Part shown: piece by piece, positions 1 through 9,722 of the stretch
How the letters are laid out: every line of letters starts with the position of its first letter
Position numbering within the stretch: the stretch's first letter is position 1
The notes under the pieces: generated by a model
What the model saw: only the letters and a program-made list of their open reading frames with translations
Database searches by the model: none
Told to the model about the DNA's origin: nothing
Assembly (NCBI GenBank): GCA_014896455.1
Contig: JADBKJ010000024.1
Coordinates: 43,883-107,882, forward strand
Direction of reading: 5' to 3'
DNA from: Thermoanaerobacter sp.
Lineage (GTDB): Bacteria > Bacillota > Thermoanaerobacteria > Thermoanaerobacterales > Thermoanaerobacteraceae
DNA: 64,000 bases
Position numbers and translations under genes: made by a program

Positions 1-1735
1 CCGTGAAGTCTACAGGAAGCTGTGTTGAATTAGTATAGTAAGGCACATCGCTACCTGCAGTTATTATATCGGGGAATAATTCTTTATCTTTTTTAGCCAA
101 TCTATAGGAAGCTCCTTCTGCAGGGGAGGCTTCTAAATTATACATGAAATTAGATTCTAATTGATATTGTTCTAATTTATGCCTCATAAAATCTAATACT
201 TCAAGTGCAAATTTCCTTCCCTCTTCACTGGCTATGCTTACCCCCATGAAATTTAATAGTGCTTCATTCATTCCAATAAGTCCTATCGTGTTAAAATGAT
301 TTTGCCAGTAAAATCCAAATCTCTTTTTTATATCTCTTAAGTAAAATTTTGAATAAGGATACAATCCCATTTCAGTCATTTTCTCTAAAACTTCTCTTTT
401 TATTTCAAGGCTTGTTTTTGCAATATCCATAAGCCTTTCTAACCTTTGGAAAAACTCTTCTTTTGATTTGGATAAATATCCAATTCTCGGAATATTTATA
501 GTTACAACTCCTATTGAACCTGTAAGAGGATTCGCACCAAAAAGCCCTCCTCCACGCTTTCTTAATTCTCTGTTGTCCAACCTTAGCCGACAGCACATAC
601 TGCGCACATCATTTGGATCTAAATCACTATTTACAAAATTGCTAAAATAGGGTAAACCATACTTTGCGGTCATTTCCATTATTTTATTTATGACAGGACT
701 ATTCCAGTCAAAATTTTTAGTTATGTTATAAGTAGGTATTGGAAAAGTAAATATCCTCCCGCTGGCATCTCCTTCCATCATAACTTCTGCAAATGCTATA
801 TTTAACATGTCCATTTCTTTTTGAAATTCTTTATATGTTTTATCCATCAACTGGCCACCAATTATAACAGGTTCATCTGCCATAATCTCCGGTACCACAA
901 GGTCCATAGTTATGTTTGTAAAAGGAGTTTGAAATCCCACTCTAGTTGGAACATTTATGTTAAATATAAACTCCTGTAAAGCTTGCTTAACCTCTTTGTA
1001 AGAAAGATTATCGTAATATATAAAAGGTGCCAAATAGGTATCAAAATTAGAAAAAGCTTGTGCACCGGCTGCTTCCCCTTGAAGTGTATAGAAAAAATTT
1101 ACAATCTGCCCAAGTGCGGACCTAAAGTGCTTTGGAGGTTTGCTTTGAACTTTCCCCTCTACCCCTGTAAATCCAGAAAGCAGTAAATCCCTTAAATCCC
1201 ATCCACAACAATACACAGATAAAAGGCCTAAATCATGAATGTGCAAATCTCCATTTACATGAGCATCTCTAACTTCTGGAGGATATATTTTGTTTAACCA
1301 GTAATGAGCTGTTATCGTACTGGAGATATGATTATTTAAACCTTGAAGTGAATAACTCATATTGCTATTTTCATTTACTCTCCAATCTTGTTTCCCTATG
1401 TATTCATCCACCATTTTTTCAATGTCCATAAACATTTTTTTAAATTCTCTTATCTCTTGATGCTGTTTTCTGTACAAAATATAGGCTTTTGCTGCTTTAG
1501 CATGACCGTGCTTTATTAAGTATTGCTCTACAATATCTTGAATCTGCTCTACACTGGCTATTCCTTCTAAATTATCTTCTACGTACTCTGTCACTTCATC
1601 TGCTATTTCAAGGGCATCTTTGTATTCCCCTTCTCCTACTGCCTTAAAAGCTTTGTATATAGCATTTACAATCTTTATCTTATCAAACTCAACTTCCCTT
1701 CCATCTCTTTTTATAACCTTCATAGCAATTTTCAT
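1..1735 (-). CDS. nrdD: Anaerobic (class III) ribonucleoside-triphosphate reductase, C-terminus cut by window edge
   Basis: Reduces ribonucleotides to deoxyribonucleotides under anaerobiosis using a glycyl radical. About 578 codons are visible with no stop before position 1. The N-terminus (roughly residues 1-90) looks like an ATP-cone allosteric domain (MKIAMKVIKRDGREVEFDK). The middle carries family motifs such as HIHDLG and CCRLRL (near residue 380), the latter holding active-site cysteines. The expected C-terminal zinc cysteines and glycyl-radical loop lie beyond the window. ATG at 1735 follows a GGAGG ribosome site. A cobalamin riboswitch and a terminator precede it, implying repression when B12 is plentiful. 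NrdD itself does not use B12, so this fits B12 sparing of a class II enzyme encoded elsewhere (inference). Confidence 0.95.
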   Translation of the reverse strand, partial: MKIAMKVIKRDGREVEFDKIKIVNAIYKAFKAVGEGEYKDALEIADEVTEYVEDNLEGIASVEQIQDIVEQYLIKHGHAKAAKAYILYRKQHQEIREFKKMFMDIEKMVDEYIGKQDWRVNENSNMSYSLQGLNNHISSTITAHYWLNKIYPPEVRDAHVNGDLHIHDLGLLSVYCCGWDLRDLLLSGFTGVEGKVQSKPPKHFRSALGQIVNFFYTLQGEAAGAQAFSNFDTYLAPFIYYDNLSYKEVKQALQEFIFNINVPTRVGFQTPFTNITMDLVVPEIMADEPVIIGGQLMDKTYKEFQKEMDMLNIAFAEVMMEGDASGRIFTFPIPTYNITKNFDWNSPVINKIMEMTAKYGLPYFSNFVNSDLDPNDVRSMCCRLRLDNRELRKRGGGLFGANPLTGSIGVVTINIPRIGYLSKSKEEFFQRLERLMDIAKTSLEIKREVLEKMTEMGLYPYSKFYLRDIKKRFGFYWQNHFNTIGLIGMNEALLNFMGVSIASEEGRKFALEVLDFMRHKLEQYQLESNFMYNLEASPAEGASYRLAKKDKELFPDIITAGSDVPYYTNSTQLPVDFT

Positions 1736-1756
1736 TATTTTAAACCTCCATTCTTT

Positions 1757-1801
1757 TGTAAAAATAATTAAACCCCTTAACTTCTACGGCAAGTTAAGAG
1801 G
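1757..1801 (-). terminator. Intrinsic terminator in the nrdD leader
   Basis: On the minus strand a CCTCTTAACTT/AAGTTAAGGGG stem (1773-1801) is followed by a U-rich tract. Its loop contains CCGTAG, complementary to CTACGG just upstream (about 1829-1834). That pairing could act as an antiterminator under control of the upstream aptamer. Confidence 0.75.
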
Positions 1802-1850
1802 CATACAAAGTACCTCACCTCCTCTATCGACCGTAGAGCAAGTGTAATCT

Positions 1851-2048
1851 AAATACAGGCAGGTCTCCTGACTTAGGTTCATCGCTCTTTACGCCTTCCC
1901 ACCTTTCAAACATCGGGGACGGTTCCTTTTGTTTGAACAGACAGTGGCATATTGTAAAGAGCTCACCATCACAGTGGCGGGACCGTGCAGGGTTCTCACC
2001 TGCTTCCCTTTTAACCCAATTTCCCTTTGAAATTGGGCACCTGTATCT
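1851..2048 (-). promoter_or_regulatory. Cobalamin (AdoCbl) riboswitch upstream of nrdD
   Basis: Read on the minus strand, the segment has the conserved B12-box core GCCACTGTGA, a second GCCACTG, GGGAAGGC, and the near-3' block AAGTCAGGAGACCTGCC. The terminal P1 helix can form between 2040-2048 and 1851-1859. A terminator lies between the aptamer and nrdD, so ligand binding probably terminates transcription. One peripheral hairpin (1905-1937) is a copy of a dispersed palindromic repeat also found at 2805-2871. Confidence 0.92.
1905..1937 (-). repeat. Palindromic REP-like repeat inside the cobalamin riboswitch
   Basis: A 33-nt element with TTCAAAC/GTTTGAA ends and an internal AAGGAACCGTCCC block. 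It matches in length and core the repeats at 2805-2837 and 2841-2871. It occupies a variable peripheral stem of the riboswitch. Confidence 0.7.
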
Positions 2049-2238
2049 GTGTATATTCTATTTTACACAAAATCTAGTATATTATTTATTAATATCATCA
2101 ACATATAGTATACCACTGCTTTTTTGCATTGTCAATATAAAAAATAAAATAATCCATTATTTTTGTCTATTTTACAGACTATAGACAAACTTTCAAAAAT
2201 AGGATATTTTGCAATCGGTGCGACTTGTGACAAAGTGG

Positions 2239-2306
2239 CCCGGCACTCAAGTAAGAAAGTTTATAAAGCAAAATAGAAAAACAAGCATACTTACTTGAGT
2301 GCCGGG
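2239..2306. repeat. Long perfect inverted repeat, 17-bp arms
   Basis: CCCGGCACTCAAGTAAG (2239-2255) is perfectly complementary to 2290-2306, with a 34-nt AT-rich loop. It is GC-rich against its surroundings. It could be a small RNA hairpin, a terminator without a U tract, or a small mobile-repeat relic. No ORF overlaps it convincingly. Confidence 0.6.
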
Positions 2307-2349
2307 AAACTTAGCAAGACCGAATATTTTAACTGTATTGAAGGGTATA

Positions 2350-2778
2350 TTACAATGTATCCTTTGGACCTTTTATGCTGTCAAGCTCATAAACATAAGG
2401 CTTTATATCCAGTATAGGACTTCCATTTAAGGCATCCACACCTTTTACATAAAGTTTATTTCCTTCAATTTTCACAAGGTCTGCTACACAAAAAGCTATA
2501 GGATTAGGCCTATTAGGTGAACGGGTAGCAAAAACACCTTTTATCTCCGGTCCCCACGGAGTGACAGTTTTTATCACGTCTCTTTTCCCTAAATGGCACC
2601 AATAAAGAACTATTATGTGCTTTTTCTTCTCTATATCTTGGAGCCCTTCTTGAAACTCAGAATATATTTCCAACACTGCTTCCTTATCGCTCACCCTTCC
2701 TTGATGAGGCGCTTCCCCTTTCCTTTTATAAGGGCTGTGTATAACACCTATAGGTATTAGTTCCACAGCAATTCTCAC
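2350..2778 (-). CDS. trmO: tRNA (N6-threonylcarbamoyladenosine37-N6)-methyltransferase TrmO
   Basis: 142 residues, a single TsaA/TrmO (YaeB/VirR) beta-barrel domain. Diagnostic segments are IGVIHSPYKRKGEAPHQGR near the start, LYWCHLG, the strongly conserved GVFATRSPNRPNPI, and GVDALNGSPILDIKPY. The family methylates t6A37 of certain tRNAs with SAM. It has the size of the minimal bacterial form. A palindromic repeat pair separates it from the upstream ABC transporter genes, so it is probably transcribed with or just after them. Confidence 0.9.
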   Translation of the reverse strand: MRIAVELIPIGVIHSPYKRKGEAPHQGRVSDKEAVLEIYSEFQEGLQDIEKKKHIIVLYWCHLGKRDVIKTVTPWGPEIKGVFATRSPNRPNPIAFCVADLVKIEGNKLYVKGVDALNGSPILDIKPYVYELDSIKGPKDTL

Positions 2779-2804
2779 TTCCTTTCCGTTAAAGTAGAAT
2801 AAAA

Positions 2805-2871
2805 TTCAGACGGGAGGGACGGTTCCTCCTGTCTGAAAACTCAGACGGAAGGAACCGTCCCCTTTGTCTGA
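2805..2871. repeat. Inverted pair of REP-like palindromes
   Basis: Two copies of a palindromic unit with CAGAC/GTCTG ends: 2805-2837 (GGGACGGTTCCT orientation) and 2841-2871 (AGGAACCGTCCC orientation). They are back to back between trmO and the ABC ATPase gene. A third copy sits in the cobalamin riboswitch at 1905-1937. Confidence 0.75.
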
Positions 2872-2875
2872 GCTG

Positions 2876-3628
2876 TTAAAGTGGAATGACAACGGGTACT
2901 CCTCGGCAGGTTTCTACTGCAACAGGAATCCCATATACAGCCTCTATATTTTCCTCAGTCATGACTTCCATTCCACCATAGGCAAAAATGGTATTGTCTT
3001 TTAAAAGCAAAAATTTATCTGAAAACCTAAGTGCCAAATTCAAATCGTGAATTATTACAATTGCGGCGATATTCTGCTCTTTTACAGTATCTTTTATAAT
3101 TTTTAAAACCTCAATCTGATTTTTTAAATCCAAGTTATTCGTAGGCTCATCTAATAGCATAACAACTGGTTGCTGCGCCAAAGCCCGCGCTATAACCACT
3201 TTTTGCAGTTCTCCACCGCTTAACTCATTTAAGTATCTTAAGGCAAGTTTTTCTAAATCAAACTTTTTTAAAACCTCATTTACAATTTTTATGTCCTTTT
3301 CAGTAATATCCCACTTTATATAGGGCTTTCTCCCCAAAAGCACAGCATCAAATACTGTAAACCGGCCATTCTCATTTCTTTGAGCGACATACCCAATTTT
3401 CTTTGCAATTTCCACCCTACTGAGCTTTGAAATCTCGTCTTTTTCAATGTATATAGTACCTTTGTGGGGTTTCAAAATCCTGTTTATGCATTTTAAAAGA
3501 GTAGACTTTCCAGCCCCATTATTTCCTAAAATAGATAAAAATTCTCCTTTTTCAAGATGAAATTTCACATTTCTTAACACAGGAACGCTGGTGTAACTGA
3601 ATTCTACACCATCTATGTTTAAAATCAC
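2876..3628 (-). CDS. ABC transporter ATP-binding protein, FecE/BtuD type (iron or corrinoid uptake)
   Basis: 250-residue ATPase of the metal-chelate importer family. Walker A is GNNGAGKST (about residues 35-43), the Q-loop lies in YVAQRNE, the signature is LSGGELQKV, and Walker B/H-loop are [12 protein letters not shown] and IIHDLN. It energises import through the permease encoded immediately upstream, with a 4-nt overlap (3625-3628). The family carries iron siderophores, haem, cobalamin or molybdate; the ligand cannot be told here. No cobalamin riboswitch precedes this operon. Confidence 0.92.
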   Translation of the reverse strand: MILNIDGVEFSYTSVPVLRNVKFHLEKGEFLSILGNNGAGKSTLLKCINRILKPHKGTIYIEKDEISKLSRVEIAKKIGYVAQRNENGRFTVFDAVLLGRKPYIKWDITEKDIKIVNEVLKKFDLEKLALRYLNELSGGELQKVVIARALAQQPVVMLLDEPTNNLDLKNQIEVLKIIKDTVKEQNIAAIVIIHDLNLALRFSDKFLLLKDNTIFAYGGMEVMTEENIEAVYGIPVAVETCRGVPVVIPL

Positions 3629-4689
3629 CTTCTATACCCCCTAGAAAGCACATATAAGAAAACCGGGGCACCTAAAAAGGAAGTGATAGCTCCAACGGGG
3701 AGAACTATCGGAGAAATTATTGTCCTGCCCAGAGTATCTGAAGCAAGAAGTATCAGTGCACCTATTGCAGAAGACGCAGGAATTAAAAACCTGTGGTCTC
3801 CTCCAATCAATCTTCTCATAATGTGGGGCCCTACAAGCCCTACAAACCCTATTATGCCTACAAAAGATGTAATCACTGCAGCAACCAAAGAAGACATAAA
3901 CATGCCATAAAGCCTTATCTTCTCAACTTCTACGCCTAATCCCTTTGCCGTCTCCTCTCCGCTGTCTAAAGCATTATAATTCCATCGGTTTAACATAAAA
4001 TATATAAGTGAAATCCCTACCACAGCAGACATTATAGTTAAATCTCTCCAGGAAGTCCTTCCCAAATCACCAAAAGTCCAGAAAACTATTGAAGCCACTT
4101 TTACATCATCTGCAAAGTACTGCAAAATCATCGTGATGGCAGAAAATAAAGAACCCAAGGCAACCCCTGCGAGCACCATCGCTTCAGGTGTAACTCTAAA
4201 ATTTTTCGCCAGAATAAGCACAACTACAGTAGAACCCATAGACCCCAAAAAAGCAAAGATGACCACAAGATAGGGATTGTTTATTATTACAGAATCAGGA
4301 TTTGTAGTGCTTCCTGCTCCAAATAAGATAATGGCAACTGCCGCTCCAAAAGCTGCACCCTGTGATATGCCTAAAGTAAAAGGGGACGCCAAGGGATTTC
4401 TCAATATGCTTTGCGTAACACACCCAGCTACAGAAAGCCCTACTCCTGCCACCATAGCCGATAAAATTCTCGGCATCCTTATATTCCACACAATTATCCT
4501 GAATCTTTCTTCCCCTTGTCCTACCAAAGTTTTTACTACATCCTTCACGCTAAGTCCTGCAGAACCAGCATTTATGGCATACACAGCAAGGAGAAAAGTT
4601 GCTAATATAGTAAGAAGTATTATCCATATTTTTCTCCTTATATAACGATTGTAACTTTCAGGTACCGCCTCTAATATCAACTCCCTCAA
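3625..4689 (-). CDS. FecCD/BtuC-family ABC permease (iron or corrinoid uptake)
   Basis: 354 residues with about ten hydrophobic segments and the family's typical blocks: [40 protein letters not shown], and [23 protein letters not shown] near the C-terminus, the coupling region that contacts the ATPase. It forms the inner-membrane channel of the importer. It overlaps the ATPase gene by 4 nt. A hairpin (4714-4740) lies between it and the upstream substrate-binding-protein gene. Confidence 0.93.
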   Translation of the reverse strand: MRELILEAVPESYNRYIRRKIWIILLTILATFLLAVYAINAGSAGLSVKDVVKTLVGQGEERFRIIVWNIRMPRILSAMVAGVGLSVAGCVTQSILRNPLASPFTLGISQGAAFGAAVAIILFGAGSTTNPDSVIINNPYLVVIFAFLGSMGSTVVVLILAKNFRVTPEAMVLAGVALGSLFSAITMILQYFADDVKVASIVFWTFGDLGRTSWRDLTIMSAVVGISLIYFMLNRWNYNALDSGEETAKGLGVEVEKIRLYGMFMSSLVAAVITSFVGIIGFVGLVGPHIMRRLIGGDHRFLIPASSAIGALILLASDTLGRTIISPIVLPVGAITSFLGAPVFLYVLSRGYRR

Positions 4690-4713
4690 GACTTTCTCCC
4701 CCTCGTCCTTTAT

Positions 4714-4740
4714 AATTCCCCCACAAAAAGTGGGGGAATT
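4714..4740. terminator. 11-bp perfect hairpin between binding-protein and permease genes
   Basis: AATTCCCCCAC (4714-4724) pairs with GTGGGGGAATT (4730-4740), loop AAAAA. On the minus strand little U-tract follows, so it is more likely a partial attenuator or mRNA stabiliser. It would let the binding protein be expressed more than the permease and ATPase. Confidence 0.55.
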
Positions 4741-4756
4741 TATCTTTGATTATCCC

Positions 4757-5893
4757 TTAAAATTTAATTTTTTCAAAACCGCCATAGACCTCTTTCATCT
4801 TATCGTAGAGGACCTTACCCTTTTCACCAAAAAACTTCGCATATATTTCTTTCGCTTTCTCTACATGGTCTACATCATTGAATTTTTCAGGGTATATAAC
4901 TTTGCCTACCCAGTATGAATCAACTAAAGCCGTGTCAACATTTGTGCTGTACTGGTTATATGGGAGTATCCCATACACATTGCCATTTTTAACTGCCTTT
5001 AAATTATTATAAAAATCGGGATTTTTCTGATAATCTTGCTTGACCAAATCAAGATTCCCCTCATCAATGAAGATTATATCTGGATTCCAAGCCAATAACT
5101 TCTCTTTTTCTATCATTACACTACCTTTTTGCCCTAAAGTATCAGCCACATTTTTAGCATTAACCGCCATAAAAGGAGGATAATTTCCTTGAGTGCTTTC
5201 TATGCCGTGACCGCCTTTAAATCCCAACGCCCCTACATAAACTGTCGGTTTTTTATCATCGGGAATATCTTTAGTCCTCTCCTCTAAATCCTCCTGAATC
5301 CCTTTTATATACTCCACCAGTTCTTTTGTTCTATCCTCTTTCCCCAACACTTTTCCTATAATCTCTAAAGAAGTGTATACATCTTCTTCAAAAGTCCCCA
5401 ATTTACCGTAGCTCAAAACAACTACAGGGATTCCTGTTTTTGACTGCAGGTCATCAGCTTTTGACTTGTCAAGCAAAGATATGGCAAAAATCACATCCGG
5501 ATTTACTTGCACCAGCTTTTCGGCGTCCGGTGTAGAATCAGGGCCTCCCTGCCCAATGGTAGGAAGCTTCGCAAACTCTTCCTGGAAAAACATGTTGTAG
5601 GTTCTGCCATTAGTCAATTTTTTGTCTATGTTTTCAACCCCTACAATTCTGTCAATACCATCAACATAAGTCACAAGCCTTAAAGCCCCAGGACCAATAG
5701 CAACTACTTTATGTACTGGACCTTTTACTTCCACCTGCCTTCCTACCAAATCTGTAACCGTTATAGTTTGAACTGTCTCTTTGGAAGTTTCAGAGATTTG
5801 CGCCTGATTATGCGATTTACTACAGGCTGTTAAAGACATAACAATTATTAACAGTATAGCTAGCACAACGTTTAACCTCTTAAAACCTTTTAA
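4757..5893 (-). CDS. Periplasmic-binding-type lipoprotein, iron/corrinoid ABC transporter
   Basis: About 378 residues from ATG at 5893, which has GGAGG 8 nt upstream and gives a proper signal peptide (MLKGFKRL, then a hydrophobic stretch). The lipobox is LTAC with the lipidated Cys25. The body is a class III (BtuF/FhuD-like) binding protein: TVTDLVGRQVEVKGPVHKVV, then DAEKLVQVNPDVIFA. It captures the ligand outside the membrane for the permease and ATPase encoded next. The in-frame extension up to 5929 would spoil the signal peptide. Ligand unknown. Confidence 0.9.
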   Translation of the reverse strand, partial: LKGFKRLNVVLAILLIIVMSLTACSKSHNQAQISETSKETVQTITVTDLVGRQVEVKGPVHKVVAIGPGALRLVTYVDGIDRIVGVENIDKKLTNGRTYNMFFQEEFAKLPTIGQGGPDSTPDAEKLVQVNPDVIFAISLLDKSKADDLQSKTGIPVVVLSYGKLGTFEEDVYTSLEIIGKVLGKEDRTKELVEYIKGIQEDLEERTKDIPDDKKPTVYVGALGFKGGHGIESTQGNYPPFMAVNAKNVADTLGQKGSVMIEKEKLLAWNPDIIFIDEGNLDLVKQDYQKNPDFYNNLKAVKNGNVYGILPYNQYSTNVDTALVDSYWVGKVIYPEKFNDVDHVEKAKEIYAKFFGEKGKVLYDKMKEVYGGFEKIKF

Positions 5894-6023
5894 CATTTCC
5901 TTACCTCCACTAAAATTTTCTAATTGCACTTGTACACTGTATACTCTAGTTTTAATCTAGTGCTACTTTTATAAAAATTATAACACAAAATATAAAAAAC
6001 AATAAGGTCTCAAAAAAAATTTT

Positions 6024-6248
6024 TCATCCTTCTATAGAGTAAAATCCCCTTACTAAAACACCATTTTGTTCTAAAAGCTTCCGTATTACCTCTTCATCTT
6101 TCTTATCATACATTATCGATATTCCACAGCTTAAATCAATAGACCTTGGCGTTGGTACTACTTTATACCATAAATTCTTTTTCTTCAAAATATCCTCTGC
6201 TTTCATGACATAATTCACACTTGGAAAAGCTATATAATTGCCCTTCAT
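6024..6248 (-). CDS. DUF3343 protein, putative selenium/sulfur carrier-like
   Basis: 74 residues. The fold signature is a beta-strand start (YIAFPSVNYVMKAEDILK), then VVPTPRSIDLSCGISIMY, with the single conserved cysteine after TPR. DUF3343 proteins commonly sit with yedF and selenocysteine genes and are suspected to handle selenium or persulfide; that is context-based knowledge, not proven function. Here it lies beside tRNA-Sec and the selDAB genes. GGAGG precedes the ATG. Confidence 0.8.
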   Translation of the reverse strand: MKGNYIAFPSVNYVMKAEDILKKKNLWYKVVPTPRSIDLSCGISIMYDKKDEEVIRKLLEQNGVLVRGFYSIEG

Positions 6249-6307
6249 ATTTCCCCTCCTAAAATTTTTGTTGAAAAGCTTTAAAAAATGTTATAAAATA
6301 AACTATT

Positions 6308-6402
6308 GGGAGTAGATAGGCGCTGGTGTGCCTCCTAGACTTCAAATCTACGGTCTCGCTATTTACGCGAGAGGTGGGTTCGATTCCCACATACTCCCGC
6401 CA
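6308..6402 (+). tRNA. selC: Selenocysteine tRNA (anticodon UCA)
   Basis: The acceptor arms GGGAGTA (6308-6314) and TACTCCC (6392-6398) pair, followed by G and an encoded CCA at 6400-6402. The anticodon loop is CTTCAAA, giving UCA to read UGA. At 95 nt with a long variable arm and an extended acceptor/D arm it matches bacterial tRNA-Sec. It is the only plus-strand gene in this region and converges on selB, whose stop lies 36 nt away. SelA and SelD, encoded in the facing operon, charge it. Confidence 0.97.
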
Positions 6403-6413
6403 TCAATTGATAA

Positions 6414-6440
6414 TAAGCCCATGGTGTTCCCATGGGCTTA
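6414..6440. terminator. Bidirectional terminator between selC and selB
   Basis: TAAGCCCATGG (6414-6424) pairs with CCATGGGCTTA (6430-6440), followed by a T-rich run on the plus strand. The selB stop codon (6438-6440) is inside the right arm, so one hairpin appears to close both convergent units. Confidence 0.75.
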
Positions 6441-8324
6441 ATTCTTTATTTCCCTTGCTAGAACTCTTACATCTCCTATTCTTTTAGTCAGTTTAATAAA
6501 ATCAAAGTACTCCAAAATTGCCATAGCATATTTTCTGCTGGTATTTAACAGATCCCTATAAACTGCCAAAGTGATTTCCTTATTTTCCTTAAGATAATTT
6601 ATCAGCACATTTTGGGCTTCTTCATAATTATCTTTTGAAAGAAAAATCTCCTCATCAAGTTTTACTAACTCTCCTATACTTACCAAATATTCTACCATAG
6701 GAATTATTTCGGGATACCCTTCTAACTCGGAAAGTTTCGGAGGTTCAAATTTTGAGTCTCTATAAATTTTTATTATCCTTTCTTTTAACTTTTCTTGCTC
6801 TTCATTAAGTACGACTTTAAAGTCTTTTAAAGCTACTAGCTGATTTTTTATCTTTATTATTTCTTCCTTTTCCATTAATTCAAAGATAAAATCGCAGAGC
6901 TTAGATTTAATATCTCCAAACAGCTTGTTCCTAAGCTCTTCTTTTGAAATACCTTCTTTTAAAGGGTTTTTTCTGTGAAAATCCTCGAGGATTTCTTTTG
7001 TTCTCAAACACATCTCTTCATACTTTTCCAGGTGATAAAAATAATCTTTTTCTTCCAATTTTAGTTTAATCAAATTTTTAAGAGAAAATTTACCTATATC
7101 AACCACATTTGCTTTTCTCTTAATTTCTTCTTCTGACAATGGCAATAACGATTCATAGACTAATTTCTCTATCACAAATTCATCCCCAAGTTTTTCAATG
7201 TTACTCAGCGTTTCAATGACCTCTATATCAAATCTTTTGTGTTTTTCCGGATTCGGATCTAATACGATACCTCCTCCTATTGTAAGCATGGGGGAATAAG
7301 TTCTAATGACAAATTTATCTTTTCTCAACACAGAGACACAATCCTCCAAGTAAATCTGCGCATAACAGCTTTCTCCACCATGTAGCTCATCCCTATCAAG
7401 CAACACTGCTCTTCCTATTACTTCTGAAGCACCTGTATAAAATCTTATTCTTTCTCTATTTTTAAGAGTTTTTGCTTCTTTTAAAAGAGAGAGCTTCACA
7501 TCTATCATAGTAGAAGGAATAATGGCCTCAGGAGGAGCTATCACATCTCCTCTTTCTATCTCTTCTGCCTTGACATTTGCTAAATTTATTGCAGTTCTCT
7601 GCCCTGCAAAAGCACACTCAACATTTCTTTCATGCACCTGAAGGTTTCTCACTCTTGACTCGATAATCTTGGGATAGAGCATCACTTTATCTCCGACTTT
7701 TATCTTTCCAGATATCAAAGTACCGGTAACTACAGTCCCAAAGCCGGCAATAGAGAAAACTCTGTCTACAGGCAGGCGAAATATTCCTTCTGAACTTCTT
7801 GCCTTAATTTTTTTCGCTAATTCGTCCAGTGTATTTACCAAAATATCTAATCCTTCTCCTGTAACAGACGATAGATGAACTATTGGCGCATTTTCTAGAA
7901 AAGTACCTTTTAAATTCTCTCTTACATCTTCCTCTACTATTAAAAGCCAATCTTTTTCTACCAAATCACATTTTGTCAGCACAATTATGCCAGCCTTTAT
8001 ATCGAGAAAAGAGAGTATATCCACGTGTTCTTTAGTCTGTGGCATTACTCCCTCATCAGCAGCAATTACAAGCATGACTATATCTATGCCGTGAGCCCCT
8101 GCCAGCATGTTTTTTATAAACTTTTCATGGCCTGGCACATCAATTATCCCTGCTCTTATGCCAGAAGGCAAATCAAAATAAGCAAATCCCAAATCCGTGG
8201 TAATTCCCCTTAATTTTTCTTCTTTGAGCCTATCTGTATCCTTCCCTGTAAGAGCTTTTATCAAGGTCGTTTTACCGTGGTCAATATGTCCTGCTGTGCC
8301 AATTATAATATTTTTCACTGGCAC
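6438..8324 (-). CDS. selB: Selenocysteine-specific elongation factor SelB
   Basis: 628 residues, the usual length. The N-terminal EF-Tu-like GTPase has G1 [15 protein letters not shown]3 DVPGHEKFI and G4 TKCD. Beta-barrel domains II-III follow, and the last 250 or so residues are the winged-helix repeats that bind the SECIS hairpin. It delivers Sec-tRNA to in-frame UGA codons, of which this operon holds three (grdA, grdB, selD). It is the last gene of the grd-sel operon and overlaps selA by 10 nt. Confidence 0.97.
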   Translation of the reverse strand: MPVKNIIIGTAGHIDHGKTTLIKALTGKDTDRLKEEKLRGITTDLGFAYFDLPSGIRAGIIDVPGHEKFIKNMLAGAHGIDIVMLVIAADEGVMPQTKEHVDILSFLDIKAGIIVLTKCDLVEKDWLLIVEEDVRENLKGTFLENAPIVHLSSVTGEGLDILVNTLDELAKKIKARSSEGIFRLPVDRVFSIAGFGTVVTGTLISGKIKVGDKVMLYPKIIESRVRNLQVHERNVECAFAGQRTAINLANVKAEEIERGDVIAPPEAIIPSTMIDVKLSLLKEAKTLKNRERIRFYTGASEVIGRAVLLDRDELHGGESCYAQIYLEDCVSVLRKDKFVIRTYSPMLTIGGGIVLDPNPEKHKRFDIEVIETLSNIEKLGDEFVIEKLVYESLLPLSEEEIKRKANVVDIGKFSLKNLIKLKLEEKDYFYHLEKYEEMCLRTKEILEDFHRKNPLKEGISKEELRNKLFGDIKSKLCDFIFELMEKEEIIKIKNQLVALKDFKVVLNEEQEKLKERIIKIYRDSKFEPPKLSELEGYPEIIPMVEYLVSIGELVKLDEEIFLSKDNYEEAQNVLINYLKENKEITLAVYRDLLNTSRKYAMAILEYFDFIKLTKRIGDVRVLAREIKN

Positions 8325-9700
8325 ACCCCCGCTATTTCTTCTAAAGCATGAAGAATTACCTCTTCATCACCCTCTAATAAAGTCCTCACATCTATTGTAA
8401 CAACACCATCAACTATACGGGTTATTATAGGAATATCTCGTATTCTTAGCCTTCTTTCTAAATCTTCAGCATCAAACCCTTCCACCTCTAAAGTAATACC
8501 GTAGGAAGGCAAACTTTCTTCTGGCAGTGATCCTCCTCCCGACAAGGATGCAATTTCTACAACTTTTGATTTAACTTTAGGAATTGTTAAAACAAGCTTA
8601 TTTAAGATAGCTGCCTTTTCATATAATTGGGAAGGTTTTAAAGTCAGCATCTTTAAAGTAGGGATGGCTTCTACTGGATTATAATCCCTATAAATTCTTA
8701 ACACACTTTCTAAAGAGACAAGACAAAGCTTATCCACTCTCAATGCCCTTGTAAGAGGATTCTTTTTCATAAGGTCAATGTATTTTTTCTTTCCGACGAT
8801 TATCCCTGCCTGCGGTCCTCCCAAAAGTTTGTCCCCACTGAAAGTGACAATATCCACACCTGCTTTTACAACTTCCTGGACGGTTGGTTCATGGGGCAAA
8901 CCGTATTCTCTTAAATCTACCATAACTCCGCTGCCCAAATCCTCCATTGTAGGAATGTCGTACTTCCTGCCAATCTGAACCAATTCCTCAGTTGCTATGT
9001 CATGGGTGAAACCTACAATTCTGTAGTTGCTGGTGTGAACTTTTAAGAGAAGAGCGGTATTCTCAGTAATAGCATTTATATAGTCAAAGTCGTAAGTCTT
9101 GTTCGTAGTACCCACTTCTTTTAAAATGGCTCCGCTTTGAAGCATTACATCGGGAATTCTAAAAGATCCTCCTATTTCAATAAGCTGTCCCCTTGAAACT
9201 ATAACCTCTTTCCCTTTAGCGAGGGTGTTAAGAGCAAGGAGCACAGCAGCTGCATTATTATTTACAACCAAAGCTGCCTCCACATCCAAAAGTTCGCACA
9301 AAAGCTTTTCTACATGAGAATACCTAGAACCCCTCTCTCCCTTTTCCACATCATACTCTAAAGTGGAATAGTAAAAGGCTATATCTAACAGATGTTCTCT
9401 CACTTGAGGAGGGAATATAGCTCTTCCAAGATTTGTGTGTAGAATAATTCCTGTTCCATTCACTACCCTTTTAAAGCTCATTTTCTTTTTCTCTTCAATC
9501 TGGCTTACCACATCTTCCAAAATTTTTTCTATGTCAATCTTTTTTACTTCTCCCCTTCTAATTTTTTCTCTGTATCTTTCAAGAACTTCCCTTATACAGT
9601 TTTTTACTACTTCCCTCTTATTAAATTTCAAAACCTCATTTATTTTTTCTTCCCTAAGTATCTCATCTACTGACGGAAGTTCTTTATACAAGTCCTCCAT
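8315..9700 (-). CDS. selA: L-seryl-tRNA(Sec) selenium transferase SelA
   Basis: PLP enzyme that converts Ser-tRNA-Sec to Sec-tRNA-Sec with selenophosphate. About 461 residues from ATG at 9700, which has AGGAG 7 nt upstream; an in-frame upstream ATG at 9742 lacks such a site. Motifs: [32 protein letters not shown], and the PLP-lysine region [14 protein letters not shown]. It sits 22 nt after selD and overlaps selB by 10 nt, so the selenocysteine-making enzymes are translated together. Confidence 0.96.
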   Translation of the reverse strand: MEDLYKELPSVDEILREEKINEVLKFNKREVVKNCIREVLERYREKIRRGEVKKIDIEKILEDVVSQIEEKKKMSFKRVVNGTGIILHTNLGRAIFPPQVREHLLDIAFYYSTLEYDVEKGERGSRYSHVEKLLCELLDVEAALVVNNNAAAVLLALNTLAKGKEVIVSRGQLIEIGGSFRIPDVMLQSGAILKEVGTTNKTYDFDYINAITENTALLLKVHTSNYRIVGFTHDIATEELVQIGRKYDIPTMEDLGSGVMVDLREYGLPHEPTVQEVVKAGVDIVTFSGDKLLGGPQAGIIVGKKKYIDLMKKNPLTRALRVDKLCLVSLESVLRIYRDYNPVEAIPTLKMLTLKPSQLYEKAAILNKLVLTIPKVKSKVVEIASLSGGGSLPEESLPSYGITLEVEGFDAEDLERRLRIRDIPIITRIVDGVVTIDVRTLLEGDEEVILHALEEIAGVCQ

Positions 9701-9722
9701 ACCAAAACTCCTCTCCCCGGAG

